A DNA stretch of 11,513 nucleotides from Echinostoma caproni (taxonomy: Eukaryota; Platyhelminthes; Trematoda; Plagiorchiida; Echinostomatidae), in contig UZAN01044840.1 of NCBI GenBank assembly GCA_900618425.1, positions 4,715 to 16,227 of the forward strand. The letters run 5' to 3'. The position numbers and the translations under genes were made by a program. Shown here piece after piece: positions 1 through 7,769 of this stretch. The stretch's first letter is position 1. Every line of letters starts with the position of its first letter. The notes under the pieces are model-generated. The model made no database searches, was not told the DNA's origin, and saw only the letters and a list, made by a program, of their open reading frames with translations.

Positions 1-870
1 TCTGCCTTGCAGCCCGAACCTGGTTCTGCAAAGACCAGAGTTGGAAGTTGAATTTTTCCTTAACTTTGTGTGATCAGTTGTCATAGCACAGTGTTGTTTC
101 CAGCCCCAAGTCAACATCGTAAGTGAACAGAACAGGCACGCCAAAAGCAGCCTCAAAATAACAAAGCACACGGTGATAACGGTGAACAAAAACAAGGGGT
201 CCGCTGCCCGGCGATGAGTTAAGCACTGTAATTACGAAGTGAGGAGGTCCGGTTGTTAACAAGGTGAAGAGGTTTTCCGCTGAATCTGATGAAGGCAGAA
301 TAAGAAAAAAATAGAGCCCCACTCTACATATAATTGCTGTGCTTTAAGGCCTAGACCTCGTACGAAAGGATGAACGAAAAGAATATTCCTACGCGCAGCA
401 CGAGATGCAAGCGTTCTAATGTAGAACATCCAGATAGAAGAAGGATCAGTTTATTACCTTTCTCGAGGATGGGCAGAAGAACAAACGCACCACAACCAGT
501 TGCCAATGTTTGATCCCGCCATATGGGCCCGAACAGGATGCGTACTCTGTCAATTAGTGACAATAGAATTCAGGAGGGATGCTGTCTACCCAAACTGGTT
601 GATTAAGGTAATGGTTTCACTTATACCTGACTAAGCTCAGTCGACTTTCTACAAGGTATGGCCGTCAAGTAGTCACCTCATCCGAATCACCATGTCGGCG
701 GGTGGAACGCTACAGGAAACTTGTCCTTACTTAGTGGCACGGCGGTAGTCAAGACAATTGGAGTGTATTTAGTACAATGGTGATGTTAAATTAACGATTT
801 TCCACATTTTTCTAGCTGATTGAATTGGTCGAACAGTCAGCAAGCTCTAATTTCTCATCTTTTTTTTCAG
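1..870 (+). other. Probable intron of the SANT-domain gene; no exon recognised
   Basis: If 871-1062 is a terminal exon, this stretch is the 3' part of its last intron. I looked on both strands for the coiled-coil linker and first SANT domain that precede SANT2 in CoREST and saw neither. Short open stretches occur on the minus strand at 74-322 and 351-563, but neither carries a family motif. A Q/N/K-rich open stretch on the plus strand at about 135-225 looks compositional. Confidence 0.4.
851..870 (+). promoter_or_regulatory. 3' splice acceptor (polypyrimidine tract plus CAG)
   Basis: A run of pyrimidines, including eight consecutive T, ends in CAG at 868-870, immediately before the SANT-encoding exon. 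Its position decides the exon start. Downstream codons look conserved, whereas the upstream in-frame codons are low-complexity translation of the tract. Confidence 0.7.
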
Positions 871-1062
871 GACCCAAACTGGAGTGTTGTGGATATTCAG
901 ATGGCCACTCAAGCTGTCGGTGAAATAGGTCGGGATTATGCTCAGATTGCCGCGCGACTGGTCAACAAAACCCCAAGCATGGTGGCCACTCTTTTCGAAC
1001 TATACGGGCAACATTTGAACTTCAGTGAACTAGCTGCAATGGCCCCGCTAACTGGTCGCTGA
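871..1062 (+). CDS. Terminal exon with SANT domain, CoREST (REST corepressor)-like
   Basis: This is a 63-codon terminal exon that opens directly after a strong splice acceptor and closes with TGA at 1060-1062. The peptide is a compact SANT/Myb helix-turn-helix: W4, AVGEIGRDY at 15-23, I26, NK at 32-33, V38, F42, Y45 and N50. The order W...A-V/I...GRD-F/Y..I....NK....V..F...Y...N matches what I know of the second SANT domain of CoREST proteins. In those proteins this domain binds DNA or nucleosomes and helps the LSD1/HDAC complex act on chromatin in the nucleus. Only nine residues follow the last conserved helix, so the acidic C-terminal tail seen in vertebrate CoREST is absent. The reading frame is also open for 17 codons upstream of the acceptor, but those translate the pyrimidine tract, so I exclude them. 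Phase 0 is assumed. Upstream exons were not found in the window. It could instead belong to another SANT protein (MIER, MTA or DMAP type), but the NK...V..F..Y pattern favours CoREST. Confidence 0.6.
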   Translation, partial: DPNWSVVDIQMATQAVGEIGRDYAQIAARLVNKTPSMVATLFELYGQHLNFSELAAMAPLTGR

Positions 1063-1855
1063 AACCCTATCCGACAATCCTCCTTTATCTCTCTCTCTCT
1101 GTGCCTGTTTCTAACGGCCACTAAAGATGATCTTCTGACCGGCAAACACAACAGATTGATATGCCCATGTGTACACATTTTCAAGAGCTGTATTCTGTCC
1201 CTCCCTCCCACACCGCTTTTCCTATATCGAACTTGTACAAATGTCGCCCTCACTCCATCCAATCAGCTGTGTACAACGTTTTTGACTAGCTTTTGATTGT
1301 TCACTATTTTGTGATGTCTGATCCCGCCGGTGAGTGGCTAGTGGATTGACTGATTCGTGAATAATGCTAGTCGTCTCGGTTGAGTCCTGTCTAGAGATTT
1401 TAAAAAGCCCCTGATGTTACAGTTTTTTCCCTTTTTATGTGATTGGTTATTTGATGGGTTGCTACGTGATTCCCAAGTGATCATATGTGAAGGAACGGGC
1501 AGATTGGAATAGATTCGTCATGCTCAGTGAAATTGCACATGACAGCTGTCTTACCCGCACCTGGAGTAATCGAAATCTTGTTATTTTCTCTATTCCAATG
1601 CATATTGATTGATGCGTTTGATTGTCTGTCTTCGAAAGCTTGGAATTTCAACAAACAGCTTGTATACAGTGTTCGCGCTACTGAGTTCTATTGTAAGTCA
1701 TATCTTTGAACAATAATCTTCCTCCATTGGGCCCCAACCAGGAACACGGGCAACACCAACCTGAGGTTGACCTCCAACACTAGCTCATGGTCTGACCGCC
1801 ACGCCACTTCTTCCAACATTTGGAAAGAGAGCAATGTTTTAAACATGACAGAGCC
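1063..1855. other. Probable 3' UTR and flank of the SANT gene
   Basis: The sequence is pyrimidine-rich just after the stop. I found no canonical AATAAA between the stop codon and about 2340, so the 3' end of the transcript cannot be placed. An open frame at 1527-1709 has no recognisable domain. A donor-like GTAAGT sits at 1693 and an acceptor-like CCAG at 1738-1741, but no supported exon pairs with them. Confidence 0.35.
1088..1100 (+). repeat. Short (TC)n microsatellite
   Basis: Thirteen bases of perfect alternating T/C lie 26 nt downstream of the SANT exon's stop codon, within its likely 3' UTR. Confidence 0.7.
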
Positions 1856-2126
1856 ATGGGTAATAATGTGGAACGAGTTCCTCTTTCCGAGAATTATTGT
1901 CAACACTCAACTCACGACGGCGGACCTCGTCGTTTCTCATCCACTACCCCCATCAGACTCAAGCCAGCGCCAAAGCAATCAGTAAATTTTCTTTCAAATG
2001 CTTGCGGTCTTTTATGCATGTCTTTTTCAGGCAGCAAGAGAATCCAAACCTGTATTCATACTGTTTGAACTAAACCTACCAGACGAAATTCAAGTAGAAC
2101 ATGAGACCGTAATACCGCGAGAGTGA
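1856..2126 (+). CDS. Possible small two-exon gene of unknown function (weak)
   Basis: An ATG at 1856 in a good start context (GCCATGG) opens a frame to 1981. GT at 1982-1983 and a strong acceptor (TCTTTTTCAG, ending at 2030) would define a 49-nt intron. The second exon, 2031-2126, continues in phase 0 and ends with TGA at 2124-2126. The product would be 73 residues: basic and S/T/P-rich in the first half, then a more ordered, acidic second half containing KPVFILFELNLPDEIQVE. An AATAAA at 2341-2346 could serve as its polyadenylation signal. I recognise no family, signal peptide or membrane segment. Introns of about 50 nt do occur in flatworms, but the donor (GTAAAT) is only fair and 49-nt joins arise by chance. 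This is recorded as a candidate only. Confidence 0.2.
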
Positions 2127-3054
2127 AACCACAACCACATTTGAGGTCACGTGACCCGATCGATGGACTGTATGATAAAGTGATTAACCCGTCAACCGGC
2201 ACTTATGAATCCCACGTATGTGGAGAAATGCAGAACGGCCGCACGCAATATGCATTCACCGCTTAGCGTAACATTCCTTCCACTGTAGACCCTCCTGCTT
2301 ACGCCAGATAAACTGCATTTCAGTTAAAGATGTCACACCGAATAAAACATGTCACGCTAAAGTTTTGTTTATGCACACAAAATCCAACGTAATTCAATAA
2401 CAAACTGTTCTTTGTTGTTGCGGAATCAAGCCTGATAGGATGCAGGGGAATTCTTATAAATGTTAATCCGAGAGTCTAGATACCGAAAGGAGGAGCTTGT
2501 AAACCAGTGGAAACGACAAAAGGATTAATCAAGTTGCGGTGGATGTAATATCTAATAAGTCTGGTGGCCAATAAATTAACCAAATTCAATGATACACGAC
2601 TGGGTGTCACCGAACTGTCATGAGTCGTTTTTAAGTCTTGTTTTAGGAGGCCGGGAAACACTACAGGGGAGCATTGAAGTAGAAAAGGGAAAGCATTGAA
2701 TGAAATAGGAATAGCCTATGTTTCCGTTGCTGAAAGCATAGGCCATAGGTGTCGATGGTGACACAGGTAACTGACAGGGTATCGGATTCCGTTTAAATGA
2801 AGAGCGGAAAAAACTGACGATGTGTTCTAGGCACTTTGAAGTGTTAAGACTAAGATCAGATTGGTTGGAAAACTGTCGGGTTCGAGACTGGTTTTCTGTG
2901 TAGTCATCGAATTCTAATGAAAAAATTGTCTGATGCAAAACGACGTCAGTATACTGTGGAAGTGTGTGCATTAGATTTATGACAGGATTAAACATAAACA
3001 GTGGTGAGCTCGTACGGAAAAGTACCTTTAGCTCGGCTTCGGATATTATTATCA
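2127..3054. other. Unassigned stretch, possibly degraded 3' part of the minus-strand retroelement
   Basis: No host gene is visible. A minus-strand frame at 2618-3055 continues directly from the end of the recognisable reverse transcriptase. It contains faint echoes of later palm positions, such as a TYGLCF stretch in another minus frame near 2735-2755 where related elements have YGMCFAPSK. The motif B and motif C signatures are not readable. An AATAAA lies at 2341-2346. The rest of the stretch shows nothing I can name. Confidence 0.3.
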
Positions 3055-3057
3055 AGG

Positions 3058-3440
3058 AGAGAGGCAGCGCCAGAGTTGAGAGCGGTCGATTGAGTATAGA
3101 GCCGCTTTCAGATCGAGGACGATAGAAACAGTGGGTCTACGAAAGGAGTGTCTGTGTTCTAAAATTTGTCGAAGGGTGAAGATGTAGTCTATGCAACCTC
3201 GACTAGGTCTAAGACCAGCCTGGTTCTCAAGCGTGCAACGTTCGCGTGCGGCAGACATTCGACGGAGTATGACACCAGCGAGAAGCTTAGGAAAGCTGAT
3301 TAAACTAATTCCTCTGTGGTTTTCACGGGAGAATCTGTCACCTTTGTTGTAAATCGGTGTGATCACCGATTCGCACCACTCAGTTGGGACCTGTTCTCAG
3401 GCGTTCCGTTAACTTCTTGACCAACGCTGAAATTCCATCC
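3058..3440 (-). pseudogene. Partial reverse transcriptase (fingers to motif A)
   Basis: The reverse transcriptase copies element RNA into DNA at the nicked target. The first piece (DGISALVKKLTERL, near 3439-3395) lies in one frame. The rest, from VPTEWCES at about 3390, is in another, so a one-base shift separates them. Then follow PIYNKGDR, ENHRGISLISFPKLL, NQAGLRPSRGCIDYIF, TLRQILEHRHSFRRPT and motif A, read as VLDLKAALYSIDRSQLW. The first, catalytic aspartate of motif A is kept, but the usual AFDS has become ALYS. The frame closes just after LWRCLS. The motif B (GxxQG) and motif C (YADD) regions that hold the other catalytic residues are not recognisable. Confidence 0.85.
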
Positions 3441-3457
3441 TTAACTATTAACTATTA
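3441..3457 (+). repeat. TTAACTA tandem repeat at an internal deletion junction
   Basis: Two and a half copies of TTAACTA sit exactly where the minus-strand linker (ending GNS) jumps to the RT block that begins DGIS. In related elements roughly 120 residues separate these blocks. One of the repeat units supplies the stop at 3448-3450. This looks like the scar of a deletion. Confidence 0.5.
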
Positions 3458-3963
3458 CCGATATCCACAACTTTCTCCGTCTCTCTACACTGCTTCTCAC
3501 GGCAATTCCTCGGGCTCTTGATGAGGTGGCGTTTAAGGAATCTGCGCACTGTTTCCAGTTTGGCATCAGGAGGAAGGGTTCTGCGGGTATCCAGCCGGGC
3601 AACCAAGGTCGAGGAGCTCCATCGTTTTTGCTTTGATCCTGCCCCAGACTCTGCCATTGTTTGGGTTGACATTTAGATCACTTCCTTGATTAAGGTCCAG
3701 CGTTCACTGAGTCCTTGGGCTGATGGTCGAGTTGAAAGACAATCAGAGGGTTCCGTTTTGAAGGCCAGTTTACAATTATCGTTGATATAGTATTGTGGGC
3801 ATCCGTTACCGTTGGATTTTCTTTGGTTGTTTACCAGACGTAAGGAGATTGTGGTTCGAGTGATTTGAGTCCCCAACAAGTGCAGGTTTTCATCGAATAA
3901 CGCTCGGTGGTGGTCTAGGTCAAGGTCACCGGGGGATGTGTGTTCGTATCCCACCACTGCCAC
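3448..3963 (-). pseudogene. Endonuclease C-terminus and linker of the minus-strand retroelement
   Basis: One reading frame, broken by TAA at 3673-3675, runs through two recognisable parts. At about 3860-3925 it holds a degraded end of the APE-type endonuclease, which nicks target DNA. The stretch LDLDHHRAL stands where related elements have TQIDHIAIS. The nucleotides near 3870 resemble the terminal SDH motif, with the middle residue changed and a small deletion after it. Then comes TTISLRL, and the linker follows, with RWTLIKEVI, KQKRWSSST, LDTRRTLPPDAK, LKRHLIKS and EKVVDIGNS. These blocks match, in order, the linker I know from fluke endonuclease/RT polyproteins. The linker is cut off at GNS, just before the RRLFQLI and WAEHF blocks that should come next. 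Confidence 0.75.
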
Positions 3964-3970
3964 CTGACTT

Positions 3971-5655
3971 GCCCAATCTATGATTTATGACAGCCCTTTG
4001 ATTGGCCGCTTTCTGATAATTGTGTCATATATTCTGCAAAATGAACAAGGAAGAAAAACCGCATGTATAAATCGAAGGGAGCAGAGATATCCATCTGGGA
4101 ACACGGAGATGATAGTACTTGTGACGGGAAGACGAAGAACAGATAAACAGTCACTGCATTTTTTGGGAATAGTTGAATAGCGCTTCCGATTTACCACACC
4201 GGGAAACATTGGTAAAGGTTACCACCCCGCTTTCTGCTATTTCGCTTTCTATCCTGTCGGTAGCAATGGAAGCTAGCCATTTGTACCAGAGCGTCCGTAA
4301 CAATTTGATTCAACCAGGTTTCTTGCACACATGCAACACCTGTTGTACTTGATGCGTGAGTTCAGAACCGAAGTCAACTCCGAAATCTTCGCGAAGGCTG
4401 AGGGAAGGATAATGCTGACCAATGATAGAACAAGCATCTGGGCAGGACGGGTACAAATATGTGCAGTCTGACGTCCGGCCCACCTGCTTATTTTATCCAA
4501 GTATATTTATGAGCCTCACCAAGTGTTATGTGGTCGAACGTATTTGTTGGATAACTCTTGTTTAAATCGTTCGCATTAAATGCCTAATATCAATGCTCAA
4601 ACGTGTGCACATAAAAACATACACGTAACTCACATGAGACCTTGATTACAATGACCAATCAGATTGGGTCACGCGTCTGCTTGTTATTGATTATCTGCCT
4701 GCTGATGGCTCGTACGTTCATTATCGGTTGATGATATGCTTTTGTTATTGTATATGAATTACAGTTGTTCCAATTTCTGCCTAATTAAAGGATTTACTTC
4801 CGTCCATACTACTACTAGTTGAATATTGAGTACAACACCAAGCACATGATTTGTGAGAAGCAGAGACTTCACAGTTTTCAATCAGGACATGTCTTGACGA
4901 GGATACGTATGGTTTCTGGTCATATTTTGCATCGACAAATAAACACACGTCCCAGACCAACAGTTATTGCAAAAGTAGTCCCAGCCAAAATCTGGGATCC
5001 AAGGCTACACAAATAAAATAACTGGTTTCTTCAATTCATTTGTCCTGCCCAGCCTACATGACAAACCGGATCACTGCCTTATTCACGTGGCGATGACGCA
5101 ACACGTGATGCGTGCGGAAAGGTCATCTGAAATTTCCACGAGTGACCTTGAGTCTCTCACTCTGTTCTTCCTCAGAACTTGACAGATAATGTTGTTTCTG
5201 CCTATCTAGCCTGATGATCTGATCGTTTTGGCTTTTATCTCATCTATGTATATAGATAACTATGTGAATACCGAAATGGTAAGTTACGAAAACAATCCTT
5301 CTCGCTTAAGATGACATTGTAAATCTTACACAAATTATTTCCATAAAAAATGAATAAGTCTATCAACGTTGGTGAGCACCCTGAATGTTGATATAGTGGA
5401 GGTGGTTGTTATTGTACAATAGAAACAAAAGCGGTTATAATGAATCAGAGAGATACGCATTTTACTCACAGCTACTTGTAAGCAGTGTTATGGGATTTGT
5501 GTGCGTCTGTAGCCAGTTAGCCCGTAACCTGCATGGAAGACAATCTGGTGGGACGTTTTCAATTGGAATTAACAGATAGTTGTTGTGCCGAGATGAACTG
5601 ACTGATTATCTCTGAAGATGACCCCTGAACAAACAAGGATTGGTAATTCAGTTCA
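3971..5655. other. Unassigned AT-rich intergenic stretch
   Basis: No gene, RNA or mobile element is recognised on either strand in about 1.7 kb. Open frames at 3985-4209 (-), 4273-4500 (-) and 4819-5016 (+) lack family motifs and look like chance. Two CACGTG palindromes lie at 5084-5089 and 5102-5107, and an AATAAA at 5012-5017. The stretch is probably old decayed repeat or simple intergenic DNA. Confidence 0.4.
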
Positions 5656-5659
5656 ACCT

Positions 5660-5805
5660 TAGTATGAGCTGGTTAGCGCAGTTTTAACACACACGCCTTC
5701 CATGCCATGGGTCCGGAGTTCAAAGCTCGGACGGAACGATGGATATGCACTATTGCTAAGCTCTAATAAAAGCGAAACTCTAGTCTGGTGCATCCGAATG
5801 TATGG
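5660..5805 (+). mobile_element. tRNA-derived SINE (head plus start of body)
   Basis: The head reads like a decayed tRNA. A D-arm/A-box-like AGCTGGTTAGCGCAG lies at about 5667-5681. A CTTCCATGCCATGGG stretch sits where the anticodon arm should be. A T-arm/B-box-like block, CCGGAGTTCAAAGCTCGG, lies at about 5713-5730. The spacing from A-box to B-box, near 45 nt, is right for an internal RNA polymerase III promoter. A body starting GCACTATTG follows from 5747. That body recurs at 6162, which supports a repeat family and not a single tRNA pseudogene. No functional tRNA can form: stems have mismatches and no CCA-compatible acceptor is visible. The 3' end is not certain. The homologous body may run past 5805, and I stop where the second copy ceases to align. 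Confidence 0.55.
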
Positions 5806-6131
5806 TTGATTGGAAGAACGGAGGAATATGCGTGAAAGAGAAGTCCAAAGGATGGCCAGTTCTAATCCATCAATTAAGGAGATATTCGCCTCCTGAACAA
5901 TAGGAAGATGAACCACCTCCGTGTGTTTTGACTTCACTACCTGAAAACTTTATGAAAAATATTTCCGAAACTCTTATATCTCATCGTAGAGAGTCAATAC
6001 CAGTGTGAAGCAGGAAAGTTGTGGCAACTGGATTCGGGGAGGTCAAAATTTCAATTAAGCACGCCGCGAATATGAACCCTACATGGAAGGAGAATGTGAT
6101 TAGGACAATATGTAGACTCCTAATCCGAAGG
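5806..6131. other. Spacer between the two SINE-like copies
   Basis: About 325 nt with no recognised gene. Part of it may be the unrecognised 3' portion of the first SINE. Minus-strand open frames here overlap the SINE bodies and have no protein family signature. Confidence 0.35.
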
Positions 6132-6215
6132 CTGAAGTCCTGATGCGGACATAAAACGTACGCACTATTGGCGAGTTCAAAAAGGAGGAAACAACTGTCC
6201 TGTGCTCTTTGTTGG
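6132..6215 (+). mobile_element. Second, diverged copy of the SINE body
   Basis: The segment from GCACTATTG at 6162 aligns, by eye, with the body at 5747 over about 45 bases at roughly 60-65% identity in direct orientation. Read on the minus strand, both give a similar peptide (LLELSNSAY versus LFELANSAY). That is alignment evidence, not evidence of coding. Just upstream, GGCTGAAGTCC at 6131-6141 matches 8 of 11 positions of a B-box consensus, so a worn tRNA head may precede the body. No A-box is convincing. Confidence 0.4.
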
Positions 6216-7254
6216 TCATTCCAGTTATTTCTACTGCATATAAATGCATTTGACTGGCGGAGAACTAGCAATTTCCCAAGGAGTAACACCCGTACTGAAA
6301 ACCATCAACGGTACCTGGTGCAATCGAATGGCTTACTCCAAATACGGTAGTTTAGAAACGGCAAAATATAAATTATCATTTTGTTTCGTATACAGATATT
6401 GTCCAGGGTAAAGGAAACATGATTGGACACCGCGAATCACTTTAGACGACTTTATTCTGTCGACACTAGGTATGCAGTAAATTTGCCGTGGTTTATTTGA
6501 CGTTATTACAAAGTAGGTATTTATCATATCATATGGGGTTGTTATATGAGAGTCAACGAAAGAAAAATAATGTGCACAAAGTTAGAACATAAAGCAGTTT
6601 ACATCGCAGCGGTTTCCCTAATCAATGCGTTTGCAAATACGGTGTGGTGTTGGTACTTGTCTCTTCACAGAATAGTACCCTTTCAGTCTTTCCGAATTAG
6701 CTCCCGGATAGCGGATAAAGTACAAGCTACCGATGGGAACGAACTTGTGGTGAGAGCTCAAGTCATTCCGCAGCTCGCTCTCATCGGGTGTCACGCAGTT
6801 GATCGGTCTAGCTATCGGCCAGTATCGACAGGCCTAATGATTATTGATCTGTATCTCACCCATTGACCCTGTAAATCGTGTTCACATAACTGCAGTCGTC
6901 AGTGACTATTGTTCTTCCTAATCAGGGTCGTACAGTTACAACAGAACTCTTATTGTTTCTACCAGTAGACTTGCTCCTGTGACAGTCAACGCCGGTCACA
7001 CTACAAAACACACCTGGTAAACGTCGGTCAAGTGCCAACAGGGGCACAATTGCGGTACGTTTGCTCAAAACCAGCCAAGCGGTCGATGCGTGAGGGTCGT
7101 TCAGACTCGTCCATGAAATCACGGGACTCCTTTGGAAATGTGTCGAGAGATCATCACTATAAAACTGCACCTTAACGTGGTTGGATTGATGGTTTGTATC
7201 TCTCTGTCACCCAACGACCTACAGAAAATGGTTTTTGTTGAGTAGAAGATTACC
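6216..7254. other. Unassigned stretch
   Basis: The longest open frame is 6546-6866 (+), 106 codons. It starts at an ATG-less boundary of an AT-rich stretch and shows no motif I know. A minus frame at 6922-7170 overlaps nothing conserved. I see no integrase, protease, RT or transposase signature, no terminal inverted repeat and no RNA gene. Confidence 0.35.
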
Positions 7255-7256
7255 CG

Positions 7257-7322
7257 TGCCTAGTAGGTCAAAGGGCAGAGGTTATACAAACTCCAATCTC
7301 TTGGTCCTCCAGGTTCGACTAG
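7257..7322 (+). promoter_or_regulatory. Possible pol III internal promoter (A-box/B-box pair) of a SINE or tRNA relic
   Basis: TGCCTAGTAGG at 7257-7267 fits the A-box consensus except for one missing purine. GGTTCGACTAG at 7312-7322 fits 9 of 11 positions of the B-box. The gap of about 45 nt is that of a tRNA, and GCC...GGC could form a D-stem. The T-stem and acceptor do not pair well. It may be another tRNA-derived repeat unrelated to the 5660 head. Short degenerate motifs like these also occur by chance. Confidence 0.3.
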
Positions 7323-7760
7323 AGTTGGCATCTCAGTCGGTATAATGGTGGAGGAGTAATTGATTCAAATAGATAAGTCTCTGCTTCGACTTCCCTGCTA
7401 CATGGTGATTAGGTACTTGTAATAACTCAAGGCTTTGGTTGATAATCCTGCTCTTTTTATACCCAGTGGCTAGACACCCTAGCAGTACCTGTCCATCAAA
7501 CTCAATGCATAAACAAACTGAAAATACTTTGCGCAGAATAGTCAAAACCTCGTTGCCCATTGCATCGGGCGGAGTAGGCTAGTGCTCCGAAATCTCAACC
7601 TTTGTTTAACTCATTATCTTTTATATCCAACCCTCTCCCTCTAACCCTACTTTTGACCAGTAATATTTCGTCTGACATTCTCCATTCGTCAAAGCTCGAT
7701 GACAAATGGGAGTATAAACAGTTACACACTAAATAAATTACGCGTTGAGAAACCTCGTTA
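7323..7760. other. Unassigned flank, possibly including the 5' end of the next element
   Basis: There is no recognisable gene. The plus-strand retroelement's coding homology begins near 7774, and its 5' untranslated leader, if present, would lie here. I cannot place its boundary because no target-site duplication is visible by eye. Confidence 0.35.
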
Positions 7761-7769
7761 ACCTCTGAA

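Larger units (their letters stand above)
3055..3970 (-). mobile_element. Truncated non-LTR retrotransposon copy (endonuclease end, linker, partial RT)
   Basis: Read on the minus strand, the order is: the last part of an APE-type endonuclease, the linker, then reverse transcriptase fingers and palm up to motif A. The 5' limit near 3970 falls inside the endonuclease, which fits the 5' truncation typical of target-primed insertion. On the other side, homology is lost soon after motif A. The copy has an in-frame TAA at 3673-3675, another at 3448-3450, an internal deletion near 3441-3457 and a frameshift near 3391. It therefore cannot make a working protein. Motif style (NHRGISL, RGCIDYIFTLRQIL) is that of single-ORF endonuclease/RT elements common in flukes. 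The RTE or CR1 clade cannot be fixed from this fragment. Confidence 0.85.

Noticed and set aside
820..870. 17 codons in frame upstream of the SANT exon, starting at ATG
   Set aside because: They translate the branch and polypyrimidine region of a splice acceptor. Protein similarity begins exactly after the CAG.
942..1262. 106-codon minus-strand open frame overlapping the SANT exon
   Set aside because: It is a shadow of the conserved plus-strand exon and its pyrimidine-rich 3' flank, with no motif of its own.
2618..3055. 145-codon minus-strand open frame
   Set aside because: It starts inside the retroelement remnant, where RT similarity fades, and shows no independent domain. I treat it as decayed element or chance.
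3935..3965. tRNA T-arm/acceptor-like string (GTTCGTATCCCACCACTGCC) on the plus strand
   Set aside because: No A-box lies at proper distance and no 5' acceptor partner exists. Most of the neighbouring sequence aligns, on the minus strand, with the end of the retroelement endonuclease, so the resemblance is probably coincidental.
4819..5016. 65-codon plus-strand open frame followed at once by AATAAA
   Set aside because: It opens with TTG, not ATG, has no acceptor-type sequence before it and no recognisable domain. Coincidence with an AATAAA in AT-rich DNA is common.
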